Part shown: positions 30,737 to 41,463 of the stretch, one piece after another
Layout of the letters: the number at the start of each line of letters is the position of its first letter
How positions within the stretch are numbered: position 1 is the first letter of the stretch
Translations under genes and position numbers: made by a program
NCBI GenBank assembly: GCA_017482005.1
Contig: JAFUOI010000003.1
Coordinates: forward strand, 186,001-250,000
Source: Lachnospiraceae bacterium
Lineage (GTDB): Bacteria > Bacillota_A > Clostridia > Lachnospirales > Lachnospiraceae
Reading direction: 5' to 3'
DNA length: 64,000 nucleotides
The notes under the pieces: model-generated
Told to the model about the DNA's origin: nothing
Seen by the model: the letters and a program-made list of their open reading frames with translations, nothing else
The model's database searches: none

Positions 30737-33202
30737 ATGCAAAAATGGGTGAGAGCAATGTATCAGCCTGCAATCGGGCTCGGAGAAAACGGGCAGAGAG
30801 TGACCGGGTGCAGAGAGCATATTGAACTTTCGAGAAAGGCAGCCGGCGAAGGAATGGTTCTGCTCAAAAATGAGGGAGATGTTCTGCCTTTTAAAGCCGG
30901 ACAGAAGGTGGCACTTTTCGGGAAGGGTTGTATTGACTATGTCAAAGGCGGTGGCGGCAGCGGAGATGTGAATGTTGCTTACACGCGAAATTTATATGAG
31001 GGACTGAAAGAGTATGAAAAGAAAGGGCAGATTCAGGTGTTTGATGCCCTTGCACTATATTATGAAAAAGAGATGAAGAGCCAGTATGACGGCGGAGCAG
31101 TGCCGGGGATGACGGTGGAACCGGAAGTTCCGGAACAGCTTCTTTCGGAGGCAAAGGCCTATACCGATACGGCGATTATCAGCATATGCCGTTATTCGGG
31201 AGAGGATTGGGACAGGAAACTGGATAAAATAGATGCCGGCGACTGTCTGCTTACTTCTAAAGATTTTATAGAAAAAAGCGATGCTGTTTTCGACCGCGGT
31301 GATTTTTATTTGACTTCAAAAGAAGAGGCTATGGTAAATCTCGTAAAAGAGAATTTTAAGAACATTGTCGTTATCTTGAATGTCGGAGGAATGGTTGACA
31401 CAGCATGGTTTGCACAAAACGACCGTATTGCATCGGTTCTTCTTGCCCTGCAGGGTGGTATGGAGGGCGGACTTGCCATGGCAGATATTCTGTGCGGCGC
31501 AGTTTGTCCGAGCGGAAGACTGACAGACACCTATGCAAAAGAGATAACGGATTATCCGTCCACGGCAGATTTTCATACATCCATACATTATGCGGAATAT
31601 ACGGAGGATATCTATGTCGGATACCGGTATTTTGAGACTGTAAAAGAAGCTGCGGATAAGGTGAATTATCCGTTTGGTTACGGGCTTTCTTATACCGTAT
31701 TTGATATTTCGGGTGTGGAAGTCACAAGAATTCTTGATGAGGAAGAGGATAAGGAACTTACAGCCGGAGAGATTGCGGCGGATGTGATATATGTGTCAGC
31801 GGATGTGACCAATGCAGGAAACTGTGAAGGAAAAGAAGTGTTGCAGTTGTATTACGGTGCGCCGCAGGGAAAACTGGGAAAACCGGGCAAGGTGCTGGGC
31901 GCATTTGTAAAGACGAGAAGTCTGAAGCCGGGGGAGACACAGCGTGTGACCATGGAGCTTCCGGTGGCACGTATGGCTTCTTATGACGATGAGGGAAAGA
32001 TTGCGAAGTCTGCTTATGTTTTGGAGGAAGGTTCGTATCATATCTATTTGGGCGATAATGTGCGGGATGCGATGGAAGTGCTATCCTATGATATTTTCGG
32101 AGGAGATATTGTTACAGAGCAGCTTTCTGAGAAATGTCGCCCGTACAAGTTGAATAAAAAAATGCTTGCAGACGGCAGTTATGAGAACTGCGAAATTTCC
32201 GTATATCCGGAGGATATCTGTGTGCTTGAGAGACAGGATGTCAGTGAGCTTGAAGCTGTTATGCCGGATGTTGTGGCAGAGCCTCTTGCGCAGAGACTTT
32301 GGTGGGAAAAATATCCGGAGCGTACATTGTCAGAGGTGGCACAGGGCAAGCTTTCTTTGGATGAGTTCATGGAGCAGCTTACGACGGAAGAGCTGATCTA
32401 TTTGACCGGCGGACACAGAGGAACCGGAGTGACAAATACGGGATCCATGGGAGCTCTTGGAAAATATGGTGTTCCGACAATCAACACCGCAGACGGACCT
32501 GCGGGACTTCGCATCGACGATGTATGCTGCATTCCGACAACGGCATTTCCTTGTGCAACGCTTCTGGCGTCCACATGGAATACAGATCTTGTGGAGAAAG
32601 TCGGCGTTGCGGGCGCGAAAGAAGTCAAAGAAAACAATATCGGACTTTGGCTGACACCGGCGGTTAACATTCACAGAAGTCCGCTGTGCGGAAGGAATTT
32701 TGAATATTATTCGGAGGATCCGTATCTGAGCGGAAAGATGGGTGCGGCTATGGTGCGGGGGATGCAGTCGCAGCATATCGGTGCCAGTGTCAAGCATTTT
32801 GCATGCAATAACAAAGAGACAAACCGTAAGGAGAGTGATTCGGTTGTTTCAGAACGTGCACTTCGTGAGATTTATTTAAAGGCTTTTGAGATGATTGTGA
32901 AAGAGTCACAGCCTTGGACAATCATGTCGTCTTACAATCTCATAAACGGTGTGAAGGTGTCCGAAAGCAGAGAACTGCTGACGGATATTCTTCGCGGCGA
33001 GTGGGGATTTGAAGGGCTTGTGACATCCGATTGGTGGAATCACAGCGAGCATTATCTGGAGATTAAGGCCGGAAATGATATTAAGATGATGAACGGATAT
33101 ACGCAGCGGGTGATGGAGGCCTATGAAAAGGGAGCCATCACAAAGGAAGAGATTTATATATGTGCGCGCCGTGTACTGGAAATGATATTGAAGCAGGATT
33201 AG
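30737..33202 (+). CDS. Beta-glucosidase-type glycoside hydrolase, GH3, domain-swapped
   Basis: 821 residues from ATG 30737, 8 bp after GGGAGG. Domain order is reversed: the GH3 C-terminal domain and an Fn3-like domain (VTNAGNCEGKEVLQLYYGAP) come first (to ~residue 470), then the TIM-barrel domain (TINTADGPAGLRI, SVKHFACNNKE, LVTSDWW with the likely nucleophile Asp). This order is known in clostridial and rumen beta-glucosidases. There is no signal peptide, so it acts in the cytosol on imported or internal oligosaccharides. The substrate is unknown. It is unusual inside a biosynthetic locus. Confidence 0.88.
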   Translation: MQKWVRAMYQPAIGLGENGQRVTGCREHIELSRKAAGEGMVLLKNEGDVLPFKAGQKVALFGKGCIDYVKGGGGSGDVNVAYTRNLYEGLKEYEKKGQIQVFDALALYYEKEMKSQYDGGAVPGMTVEPEVPEQLLSEAKAYTDTAIISICRYSGEDWDRKLDKIDAGDCLLTSKDFIEKSDAVFDRGDFYLTSKEEAMVNLVKENFKNIVVILNVGGMVDTAWFAQNDRIASVLLALQGGMEGGLAMADILCGAVCPSGRLTDTYAKEITDYPSTADFHTSIHYAEYTEDIYVGYRYFETVKEAADKVNYPFGYGLSYTVFDISGVEVTRILDEEEDKELTAGEIAADVIYVSADVTNAGNCEGKEVLQLYYGAPQGKLGKPGKVLGAFVKTRSLKPGETQRVTMELPVARMASYDDEGKIAKSAYVLEEGSYHIYLGDNVRDAMEVLSYDIFGGDIVTEQLSEKCRPYKLNKKMLADGSYENCEISVYPEDICVLERQDVSELEAVMPDVVAEPLAQRLWWEKYPERTLSEVAQGKLSLDEFMEQLTTEELIYLTGGHRGTGVTNTGSMGALGKYGVPTINTADGPAGLRIDDVCCIPTTAFPCATLLASTWNTDLVEKVGVAGAKEVKENNIGLWLTPAVNIHRSPLCGRNFEYYSEDPYLSGKMGAAMVRGMQSQHIGASVKHFACNNKETNRKESDSVVSERALREIYLKAFEMIVKESQPWTIMSSYNLINGVKVSESRELLTDILRGEWGFEGLVTSDWWNHSEHYLEIKAGNDIKMMNGYTQRVMEAYEKGAITKEEIYICARRVLEMILKQD

Positions 33203-33242
33203 GCAATCACGGATAGTTATTGTACGAAAGGATGATGTTGCA

Positions 33243-36128
33243 ATGCGCGGAAGGGAAAACAGAATTAGAAAAATCGCATATACACTCAGTTTGATACTTG
33301 TAATGCAATCGTTTATGCCTTGGATGAGCGTTGCGGCGACAGAGACGGCGGAAGATATAAGTTCCGTCGAAGCTGTTCAGGATGAGGCGCAGAGTTTTCA
33401 AAACGGATATTTTGATTTGGAGGATGGTACGCTGGAGGAAGATAAATATCCGGTGGTGTCGCTTTTTTCGGTTAGACCGGAGACGGCGGGGGAGGAGCAG
33501 CTTCCTGCGGCTTATCGCTCGGATCAGGTTTCGGTTAATGATGTGACGGTAAATTATCTGCCCCAAGGATTCCGTCATCAGGGAGCGTATGGTACGTGTT
33601 GGGCGTTTTCTGCCCTTGGCGCCTGTGAGGCGTCTTTGATTCGAAAGGGAATCGCAACTAGGGATGTGGATTTGTCAGAGCGCCATCTTGCATACTATTT
33701 TTATAATAAGGGCAACGTTTCGGATCCGAAAGGCGGAACATATGGAGATTATAACGAGGTTTATCCGTCGAATGTAAATTATCTTTCCAGAGGAAATAAC
33801 AGTCTGTATTCTATGTGGCATCTGGCAAGCTGGTGCGGTCCGGTATCAGAAGATATTGCGCCGTATAGCGGATTGGGCTCTAATGCTGATACAGATCAAA
33901 ACGGTCTTCTCGGACAGGAAAATTCGACGCAGATGGCATACGGATCGGATGCATGTCATGTGCAGAATGTGTATCAGGTTGCGCTGGGGGATATGAACAC
34001 GCGGATTGAGCAGAAGGCAGATGTCAAAAAACTCATTATGGAGTATGGTGCGCTCGGCATAAGCTATTATGCGGCAACGAATAACGATCCTGAGGAATTG
34101 GAAAAATATGATTCGGTAGAAAATAACAGTTTTTACAATTATGAGACGACCGACACCAATCATGCGGTTCAGGTTGTCGGTTGGGATGATAATTTCCCGG
34201 CGGAGAGTTTTGTGAAAGCGGCTCCGGGTGACGGTGCATGGTTGATAAAAAACAGCTGGGGAAATGAAGGAAACTACATGGCACAGAGTGGATATTTCTG
34301 GCTCTCCTACTATGATTGGTCGGTTAATTATGATGAGACGGAAAAAACCATGCCTTATGCCTTTGTCTTTGATGCAGAAGCAGCAGATAATTATGACCAT
34401 ATTTACCAGTATGACGGCGAGAGCGGAAACGGAAGGGTTTCTTTTTCGGCGTCGGAAAAAGTTGCAAATCGTTTCACGGCAGGAGACGGGAACGGAACGT
34501 GGGAAGTTTTGCGGGCGGTCGGTATCGGAGTGGCGCAGAGTCATGTTTCCGGAACGGTAGAAATATACAAAAATCTCACCGATCCGTCGAAATCTCCTGT
34601 GTCGGGAGAAAAGGTATATTCCGAGGGATTTTCTCTGGAGTATCCGGGGTATCACACGATCAAACTGGATGAGGAGATTCTTCTTCCGGACGGATGTGAA
34701 TTTTCGGTTGTTTTTTCATTTGATGCGGAGACAGAGGTATATATCAGCAGGGATATGCAGGGATCGTTTGTAACCTTCTATACATACGGAAATCCGGGAA
34801 GCAGTTTTATACAGTGGTCAGGAGGGAACTGGAGCGATCTCGTTTCGGATAATGTGGTGAAAAACGGTGATGTACCGGTAGAAGTAGTTGCCCGTATCAA
34901 GGCGTACACCGATACTCTTGAGACGTCTGAAGAACAGGAACTGGAAATTGGAAAAACACAGATAACACTTGAGGAGGGAAGCAGCGAACAGATCAGTGCG
35001 AGTGCTTCTGAGAGTGTGACTCTTACTTGGAACAGTCAGAATGCTGCAATTGCAACTGTGACGCCGCTGAGTGGAAATCAGGCGCGTATAACTGCCGTTG
35101 CGCCGGGAGAAACAATAATTACTGTCAGTGACGGAATCGATACGAAACAATGTAAAGTGACGGTGACAAAAAAAGCAGAATCCGGGAGTGATGATTCCGA
35201 AGAGGAGCCCGGTGGCGGAAGTACGGAAGCCGGGGATGAGTTTGAAGACGACGATATCTATGAGGAAGAGGATGACATTTATGAAGAGGATGACGGTGAG
35301 GATGTCGTACCGGCAGTACTGACCAAGCTTTCTCTCAATAAGACAAAGGCAACCCTCGTAGACGGTAAAAAGTTGCAGCTTGAGGCAACACCTACATACT
35401 CCGGCAGCAATGTGACAGATTGGATGGTGTATTGGAAGTCCTCCGACAGCTCAGTTGCCAAAGTGACGGATTACGGCAAAGTGACGGCGGTCAATCCGGG
35501 TAAGGCGACGATTACGGTATATAACGGAAATATCAAAGCTTCTTGTGTTATCACGGTCAAACCTGCAAAGACAACCCTGTCTTCCGTTTCGCTGACTTCG
35601 ACAGGAAAAGCAAAACTGAAATGGAAAAAGAACAGCGGTGTGACCGGATATGAGATTTATCGCGCTACATCGGAAACCGGTAAATATAAAAAAGTAAAGA
35701 CCATAAGCAAAGCGTCAACCGTGACAGCTACTTTGGCATCTTATACAGGATCAAAACCGTATTACTACAAAATCCGGGCTTACAAGACCATTTCCGGGAA
35801 AAAAGTATACGGTGATTATTCCGCGGTAAAAACCTGCGGACCGGCAAAGGTGTCTTCCGTGAAGGCGTCTGCAAAGAGCGGAAAGAAGATAAAGCTGACG
35901 TGGAAAAAGACATACAATGCATCCGGATATGAGATTTACCGCGCGACGTCCAAAAAAGGAAAATACAAAAAGATAAAGACAATCACAAAAGCGAAAACAG
36001 TTTCGTACACAAATAAATCACTTAAAAAGGGTAAAAAATATTATTATAAAATCAGAGCATATCGTCTGATCAAAGGAAAAAAGGTGTACGGATCGTATTC
36101 ATCGGTTGTTTCGGCGAAAGCCAAATAG
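33243..36128 (+). CDS. Secreted papain-like (C1A) cysteine protease with Big2 and Fn3 domains
   Basis: 961 residues. Signal peptide at the start (AYTLSLILVMQSFMPWMSVAA). Protease domain at ~100-380: GAYGTCWAFSALGACEAS (catalytic Cys), TNHAVQVVGWDDNF (His), WLIKNSWGNEG (Asn). A lectin-like region follows (~380-560), then two Big2-type Ig domains separated by a very acidic stretch, and two Lys-rich Fn3 repeats at the C-terminus (LKWKKNSGVTGYEIYRATSE and a near copy). Catalytic residues are complete. It likely trims surface or extracellular proteins while bound to the wall. Confidence 0.87.
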   Translation: MRGRENRIRKIAYTLSLILVMQSFMPWMSVAATETAEDISSVEAVQDEAQSFQNGYFDLEDGTLEEDKYPVVSLFSVRPETAGEEQLPAAYRSDQVSVNDVTVNYLPQGFRHQGAYGTCWAFSALGACEASLIRKGIATRDVDLSERHLAYYFYNKGNVSDPKGGTYGDYNEVYPSNVNYLSRGNNSLYSMWHLASWCGPVSEDIAPYSGLGSNADTDQNGLLGQENSTQMAYGSDACHVQNVYQVALGDMNTRIEQKADVKKLIMEYGALGISYYAATNNDPEELEKYDSVENNSFYNYETTDTNHAVQVVGWDDNFPAESFVKAAPGDGAWLIKNSWGNEGNYMAQSGYFWLSYYDWSVNYDETEKTMPYAFVFDAEAADNYDHIYQYDGESGNGRVSFSASEKVANRFTAGDGNGTWEVLRAVGIGVAQSHVSGTVEIYKNLTDPSKSPVSGEKVYSEGFSLEYPGYHTIKLDEEILLPDGCEFSVVFSFDAETEVYISRDMQGSFVTFYTYGNPGSSFIQWSGGNWSDLVSDNVVKNGDVPVEVVARIKAYTDTLETSEEQELEIGKTQITLEEGSSEQISASASESVTLTWNSQNAAIATVTPLSGNQARITAVAPGETIITVSDGIDTKQCKVTVTKKAESGSDDSEEEPGGGSTEAGDEFEDDDIYEEEDDIYEEDDGEDVVPAVLTKLSLNKTKATLVDGKKLQLEATPTYSGSNVTDWMVYWKSSDSSVAKVTDYGKVTAVNPGKATITVYNGNIKASCVITVKPAKTTLSSVSLTSTGKAKLKWKKNSGVTGYEIYRATSETGKYKKVKTISKASTVTATLASYTGSKPYYYKIRAYKTISGKKVYGDYSAVKTCGPAKVSSVKASAKSGKKIKLTWKKTYNASGYEIYRATSKKGKYKKIKTITKAKTVSYTNKSLKKGKKYYYKIRAYRLIKGKKVYGSYSSVVSAKAK

Positions 36129-36155
36129 TGAGAATAAAATGAAAAGAGATGGATT

Positions 36156-37772
36156 ATGGCAGCAAAATTAGTAAAGCAAAAGAAACCGAAAGAGAATGTG
36201 GGAAAGCAGATTTCGGGCAGTTTTTTGGAATATATGTGTGCGTTGTGGGCGATTGTGCTCTCGGTGGCATTGCCCCTCTATATGAAGGACGGCTATTATC
36301 AAATCGGAACGGCGAAGTATAATGCCTATGCGCATATCGTTGTGTTTGGAATGCCGGTGATACTATTACTTGCTGTAATCTATATTGTTTTCTCTGTAAA
36401 GGAAGCCGGGATTTCGTTGCAGGGTACGAAGCAGGTGTATAAAAACATGTCCGTAACAGATCGGTTTGTGGTCGGATACATATTGATTACCCTTGTATCT
36501 TTTTTTTCATGCGGGCATATGAAGGAAGCTTTCTGGGGATACAACGGCTGGTTTATGGGGCTGTTTTCTCAATTGACTTTTGTGTTGATTTATTTTGTGT
36601 TCTCACGCTTTTTAAAAGATTATCCGGTGGTATTGTCGTTTCTCTGCGTGACAGCCATGTATGTGTTTGTGGTTGCGATTCTTCACCGGATGTTGATTGA
36701 TACAGTGGGCACATACGATAATCTGTCCGATTATTATAAGACTCAATTTCTTTCCACCCTCGGTCAGGCGTCGTGGTATTCCAGTTTTATGACAACGGTT
36801 CTCCCGATCGGAATGTTTGCGTATTGGTACTTCAAGCATTATGCTCTTCGGGTGATAACAGGAATCTTTGTGTTTACGGGATTTATGACTCTTGTTTCAC
36901 AGAATACGGACAGTGCGTACTTCGGATTTTTGGCTGCCATGCTTGTGCTTATGCACGTTTCCGTAAAGAATGCAGGACGTATGAGAAGATTGTTTGAACT
37001 TGCACTTCTCTTCTTTCTTGCGCCAAAAGGCATGGCCGGACTTTTGAAGTTGCATCCTAATACGGTTATGGAATGGGATGCAATCAGTGCTATGCTCATG
37101 CAGGATGGCAGGACATGGATTATGGTAATGGTGTGCGCTGTTATGATTCTTGTGTTTGCAATTTTGGAACGGAAGGGTAAATATCCGGTACGGGCAATGC
37201 GTATTGTGCGAAATGTTTTTTATGTGGTTGTTTTGTGTCTGGTTGTGCTTTGGGTTGTGATTCTTGTGGCGGGAGTCAAAGGAGTACTTCCGGAGAGGAT
37301 GGCCGCTTTAACTACGGCGGTTCCGTATTTGCAGTGGAATATATATTGGGGAAACGGCCGCGGATTTACTTGGGAGTTTACGGCGAAGATGCTCAGTGAG
37401 ATGAGTCTGAAAGATAAAATCATCGGTGTCGGGCCGGACTGCTATGCCATTTACGGACACGGACACTACAATGAACTAATCCGGTCGAAATGGGGAGATT
37501 CGGTGCTGAGCAATGCCCATAATGAATGGATGAATATGGCGGTCAATGGCGGATGGATCGGCGCCGCTGCGTATCTCGGTATTTTTGTTTCGGCCCTTGT
37601 CCGCTTTGTGAAAAAAAGCGAAAGCAGACCGGTGCTTTTGGGGTTTGCGGCCTGTATTGCAGCGTACATGGCGCATAACGTGTTCTGTTACCAGCAGGTG
37701 CTCTGTACACCGTTTGTATTTCTTTTTATAGCTCTCGGAGAGTATCAGATACGGAAAAAAGAGGAAGGATAA
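36156..37772 (+). CDS. O-antigen ligase/polymerase-like membrane protein
   Basis: 538 residues with about twelve membrane segments and a large loop holding GVGPDCYAIYGHGHYNELI and SNAHNEWMNMAVNGGWIGAAAYLGIF. The H-N-x-W-x-N-x-x-x-x-G-W pattern is characteristic of the Wzy_C (O-antigen ligase) family. It probably transfers or polymerises lipid-linked glycan outside the membrane. It follows two secreted enzymes and precedes the rhamnose genes. Confidence 0.82.
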   Translation: MAAKLVKQKKPKENVGKQISGSFLEYMCALWAIVLSVALPLYMKDGYYQIGTAKYNAYAHIVVFGMPVILLLAVIYIVFSVKEAGISLQGTKQVYKNMSVTDRFVVGYILITLVSFFSCGHMKEAFWGYNGWFMGLFSQLTFVLIYFVFSRFLKDYPVVLSFLCVTAMYVFVVAILHRMLIDTVGTYDNLSDYYKTQFLSTLGQASWYSSFMTTVLPIGMFAYWYFKHYALRVITGIFVFTGFMTLVSQNTDSAYFGFLAAMLVLMHVSVKNAGRMRRLFELALLFFLAPKGMAGLLKLHPNTVMEWDAISAMLMQDGRTWIMVMVCAVMILVFAILERKGKYPVRAMRIVRNVFYVVVLCLVVLWVVILVAGVKGVLPERMAALTTAVPYLQWNIYWGNGRGFTWEFTAKMLSEMSLKDKIIGVGPDCYAIYGHGHYNELIRSKWGDSVLSNAHNEWMNMAVNGGWIGAAAYLGIFVSALVRFVKKSESRPVLLGFAACIAAYMAHNVFCYQQVLCTPFVFLFIALGEYQIRKKEEG

Positions 37773-37811
37773 CCATAAATTCCTTGCGGTGGCCCGTATA
37801 TAGATTATACC

Positions 37812-37997
37812 TTACGGAGAATATTTAAGATATGCTCTCTGCAGGAGGTCATTGCGTTGCTTTTGGGAAAGTGATGAGTATTTCACGAAAGAAATCTTCA
37901 ATTCGTGCAGATTTTTTCCGCAGGCAGGACATCCGGTTTTGTGACCGCTCAGTATATGTATGGCATTGCATTGGTTGCAGTAGTGTACGTACATCAT
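37812..37997 (-). CDS. Small zinc-ribbon protein
   Basis: 61 residues from ATG 37997, after AAGGAG. Two Cys pairs (YCNQC and GCPACGKNL) form a zinc ribbon, followed by a helical tail. It is the only clear host gene on the - strand in this window. A longer reading frame extends upstream but has no RBS and overlaps rfbB. Function unknown. Confidence 0.75.
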   Translation of the reverse strand: MMYVHYCNQCNAIHILSGHKTGCPACGKNLHELKISFVKYSSLSQKQRNDLLQRAYLKYSP

Positions 37998-38067
37998 AAT
38001 GTTTTCTCCTTCATTGGGTTTGCGTTTATTTTGACATTCGACGGCACACGGGGTCAAGAAATACGGG

Positions 38068-38096
38068 TCGACAAATTTTACGAAATGTATTAAAAT
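38068..38096 (+). promoter_or_regulatory. Likely promoter of rfbB
   Basis: TCGACA (38068-38073), 17 bp, TAAAAT (38091-38096), 36 bp before the rfbB start. Two near-consensus boxes at ideal spacing. Confidence 0.5.
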
Positions 38097-38132
38097 AAAA
38101 TATATTATGTCTATTAGCAGGAGGACGGAGAT

Positions 38133-39215
38133 ATGAGAACATATCTTGTGACAGGAGGAGCCGGTTTTATCGGATCCAACTACATTCATTACATGTTTAA
38201 AAAGTATGATAACGACATCCGCATCATCAATGTGGATGCACTCACATACGCAGGAAACCTTGAGAATCTGAAAGAGGTGGAAGGCAGGGATAACTATACG
38301 TTTGTCAAAGCGGATATTTGTGACAAGGAAGCAATCGCGAAGATTTTTGCGGAGAATGACATTGACCGTGTAGTTCATTTTGCGGCAGAAAGTCACGTAG
38401 ACAGAAGTATCCGCAATCCGGAAGTGTTTGTTCAGACTAACGTATTAGGTACAGCGGTTATGCTCAACTGTGCAAAGACGGCATGGGAGCTTCCGGACGG
38501 AACCTTTAAGGAAGGCAAGAAGTTTTTGCATGTTTCCACGGACGAAGTGTACGGATCTCTTCCGGATGACGAGAATGCATTTTTCTATGAGACAACGCCG
38601 TACGATCCCCACAGCCCGTATTCGGCAAGCAAGGCAGGTTCGGACATGCTTGTGAAGGCGTATATGGACACATATAAATTCCCGGCGAACATTACCAACT
38701 GTTCGAACAATTACGGACCGTACCAGTTCCCGGAAAAACTCATTCCGCTTATTATCAACAATGCACTGCAGGGCAAAAAGCTTCCGGTGTACGGTGACGG
38801 TAAGAACGTGCGTGACTGGCTTTTTGTGGAGGATCATGCCAAGGCCATTGACATGGTACAGGAAAAGGGGCGTCTGTTTGAGACATACAATGTGGGCGGA
38901 CATAATGAAAAACAGAATATCGAGATTATTCATATCATTCTTGATACATTACAGGAGATGCTTCCGGATTCCGATCCGAGAAAAGCATATGTGACGGAGG
39001 AATTGATTACTTTCGTGGAAGATCGTAAAGGACATGACAGACGTTATGCCATTGCTCCGGACAAGATCAAAGCAGAAATCGGCTGGGAACCGGAAACGAT
39101 GTTCAAAGAAGGTATCCGCAAGACAATCCAGTGGTTTTTCGAGCATGAAGACTGGATGAAAAATGTGACAAGCGGTGATTATCAGAAGTATTATAACGAT
39201 ATGTATAAAAATTAA
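38133..39215 (+). CDS. rfbB: dTDP-glucose 4,6-dehydratase
   Basis: 360 residues. NAD-binding TGGAGFIGSNYIHYM, catalytic STDEVYGSL and YSASKAGSD (Tyr-x-x-x-Lys), and CSNNYGPYQFPEKLIPL identify RmlB. It converts dTDP-glucose to dTDP-4-keto-6-deoxyglucose, step two of dTDP-rhamnose synthesis. RBS AGGAGG. It is followed by rfbA, the step-one enzyme; the step-three enzyme rfbC is 33 kb away at 5173. Confidence 0.96.
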   Translation: MRTYLVTGGAGFIGSNYIHYMFKKYDNDIRIINVDALTYAGNLENLKEVEGRDNYTFVKADICDKEAIAKIFAENDIDRVVHFAAESHVDRSIRNPEVFVQTNVLGTAVMLNCAKTAWELPDGTFKEGKKFLHVSTDEVYGSLPDDENAFFYETTPYDPHSPYSASKAGSDMLVKAYMDTYKFPANITNCSNNYGPYQFPEKLIPLIINNALQGKKLPVYGDGKNVRDWLFVEDHAKAIDMVQEKGRLFETYNVGGHNEKQNIEIIHIILDTLQEMLPDSDPRKAYVTEELITFVEDRKGHDRRYAIAPDKIKAEIGWEPETMFKEGIRKTIQWFFEHEDWMKNVTSGDYQKYYNDMYKN

Positions 39216-39287
39216 CAAAATGCAGAGGGAAGAAGGCTTGGCATGAAATGTCAGGGTCTTCTTCCTATGTGCGTCATGGAGGTATAT

Positions 39288-40166
39288 ATGAAAGGTATTA
39301 TTTTAGCAGGCGGTTCCGGAACAAGATTGTATCCCCTTACCAAAGCAATTTCAAAGCAGATTATGCCGGTGTACGACAAACCGATGATCTATTATCCGTT
39401 GTCAACACTGATGCTTGCCGGAATCCGTGAAGTGCTTATTATTTCCACACCGAGAGATCTTCCGACGTTTGAGGAGTTGTTCGGAACAGGAGAACAGCTC
39501 GGTATGAAGTTTACCTATGCAGTGCAGGAGGAACCGAGAGGACTTGCGGATGCGTTTATTATCGGAGCGGATTTTATCGGAAATGACAGTGTGGCACTTG
39601 TACTTGGTGACAATATTTTTTACGGGCAGAGTTTTTCAAAGGTTCTCCGTCAGACGGCAGAGCGCATCGAAAAAGAAAACGGTGCGACAATCTTCGGTTA
39701 TTATGTAAGAGATCCGAAGGAATACGGTGTTGTTGAGTTTGATGAAAACGGTAAAGCATTGTCCATCGAGGAAAAACCGGAGCATCCGAAGAGCAATTAT
39801 GCAGTTCCGGGACTTTATTTCTATGACAATGATGTGGTGGAGATTGCGGCAAATGTTAAGCCGTCAGCCAGGGGTGAGATTGAAATTACAAGCATCAACA
39901 ATGAATATCTGCGCCGCGGAACCTTAAGTGTGGAAACCCTCGGCCGCGGATTTGCATGGCTGGATACGGGAAATCACGATTCCCTTCTTGATGCGGCGGA
40001 TTTTGTGGCGGCATTCCAGAAGAGACAGGGATTGTATATTTCTTGCGTCGAAGAAATTGCATACAAGAGAGGCTTTATCAACAAAGAACAGCTTCTTGCT
40101 CTTGCTAAGCCGCTTATGAAGACCGATTACGGTAAATATCTTGTTGAGGTAGCAAATGGACTCTAA
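39288..40166 (+). CDS. rfbA: Glucose-1-phosphate thymidylyltransferase
   Basis: 292 residues, standard length. [20 protein letters not shown], then [26 protein letters not shown] and [18 protein letters not shown] are diagnostic of RmlA. It makes dTDP-glucose from dTTP and glucose-1-phosphate, which the phosphohexomutase at 52292 could supply. I start at ATG 39288, after GGAGG; an earlier in-frame ATG at 39243 has no RBS. It overlaps the GH25 gene by 11 bp. Confidence 0.95.
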   Translation: MKGIILAGGSGTRLYPLTKAISKQIMPVYDKPMIYYPLSTLMLAGIREVLIISTPRDLPTFEELFGTGEQLGMKFTYAVQEEPRGLADAFIIGADFIGNDSVALVLGDNIFYGQSFSKVLRQTAERIEKENGATIFGYYVRDPKEYGVVEFDENGKALSIEEKPEHPKSNYAVPGLYFYDNDVVEIAANVKPSARGEIEITSINNEYLRRGTLSVETLGRGFAWLDTGNHDSLLDAADFVAAFQKRQGLYISCVEEIAYKRGFINKEQLLALAKPLMKTDYGKYLVEVANGL

Positions 40167-41439
40167 ACTGAAACTTCAGGTAATTGCGTGTGTCTCGGTG
40201 ATTGTTTTCCTGGTGCTCGGTCTTGTTTTGCTTGTCAATCAGGATGAGAAGGGAAAAAAAAGACCGTCGCAAACGGTGCAGACGGAGACACAGATGAACA
40301 ATTCCATAGACCAGCCGGTCTCTTCTTTTGATGAGAGATATGAACTGGATCCGTACGCTGATCCGTATGCTTTTGTGCAGGATGAAGAGTTTTTCGATAA
40401 GGAGGAAGAGCCGGAGGAAGATAATTCTGACATGCTTTCGCTTCTTGTGTCTACAACGCAGAAAGATATCCGTGTACATGTTGTGGACCATGAAGGTAAC
40501 CCGGTTACCGGACAGCAGTTTAGATTCCGGTTAAGTCTGGACGGAAAAGAAATTCCAAAAACATTTTTGGATGAGGATAAGGACGGAATGTTGTATCTTG
40601 AGGATATGGAGAGCGGAGACTATGAAGTGTCTTTGCGGCCGCTAGAGGATTATGATGTTCCGGAAGAAGGTGTGACGGTTTCCGTGTCGGATGAGATATC
40701 CTATACCGTGCTGGATGACATTTCCTTCCTGATTGTTTCGGAGGATGAGATTGATCCGACGGTCGAAGATACGGCGATTAATCAGGCGGAGATTGATGCG
40801 GACGGAACAGAGACAAACCGGCGGCTTTCAGATGGCGCGACAGTTTTCGGTATTGATGTTTCCAAATGGAATAAAGATATTGATTGGGAAAAGGTAAAAG
40901 CAGCAGGAGTGGAATTTGCAATTATCCGCTGCGGATACCGCGGATCTGCTTCGGGAGCTTTGGTTGAGGATCCGTATTTTGCGAAAAATATTAAAGGTGC
41001 AACGGATGCGGGAGTCCGCGTCGGATTGTACTTTTTTACACAGGCAGTTACACCGGTAGAGGCGGTGGAAGAAGCCAGTATGGTTCTCATGCTCGGTAAG
41101 CAGTACAAGCTTTCCTATCCGATTTTTATTGATACGGAAGGGGCGGGCGGTAACGGTCGTGCAGACGGCCTTGACAAAGAGACAAGAACCGCTGTCTGCA
41201 GAGCTTTTTGTGAGACGATCGAAAATGCAGGATACACGGCCGGCGTATATGCAAGCAAACACTGGCTTGAAAATAATCTGGATACGGAGCAGCTTTCTTC
41301 CTATTCAACGTGGCTTGCGCAGTATTCCGCTCAGCCTACTTATGAAGGCGAATATGATATGTGGCAGTATACATCTGCCGGAAAGATTGACGGAATCAGC
41401 ACTTTGGTTGATTACAATGTCAGTTATATGGATTACTAG
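40156..41439 (+). CDS. Membrane-anchored GH25 lysozyme
   Basis: 427 residues. N-terminal signal anchor ([21 protein letters not shown]), then an acidic linker and a ~90-residue prealbumin-like region, then the GH25 barrel from ~residue 230: [37 protein letters not shown] (the catalytic Asp/Glu strand) and [15 protein letters not shown]25 enzymes hydrolyse the muramic acid to glucosamine bond of peptidoglycan outside the cell. Overlap with rfbA suggests co-expression of wall remodelling with rhamnose supply. Confidence 0.9.
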   Translation: MDSKLKLQVIACVSVIVFLVLGLVLLVNQDEKGKKRPSQTVQTETQMNNSIDQPVSSFDERYELDPYADPYAFVQDEEFFDKEEEPEEDNSDMLSLLVSTTQKDIRVHVVDHEGNPVTGQQFRFRLSLDGKEIPKTFLDEDKDGMLYLEDMESGDYEVSLRPLEDYDVPEEGVTVSVSDEISYTVLDDISFLIVSEDEIDPTVEDTAINQAEIDADGTETNRRLSDGATVFGIDVSKWNKDIDWEKVKAAGVEFAIIRCGYRGSASGALVEDPYFAKNIKGATDAGVRVGLYFFTQAVTPVEAVEEASMVLMLGKQYKLSYPIFIDTEGAGGNGRADGLDKETRTAVCRAFCETIENAGYTAGVYASKHWLENNLDTEQLSSYSTWLAQYSAQPTYEGEYDMWQYTSAGKIDGISTLVDYNVSYMDY

Positions 41440-41463
41440 AAAAAACAGCAGAAAGGTGCATGT

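Noticed and set aside
37998..38396. N-terminal extension of the zinc-ribbon gene
   Set aside because: The longer frame overlaps rfbB and its promoter and lacks a RBS; the ATG at 37997 has AAGGAG.
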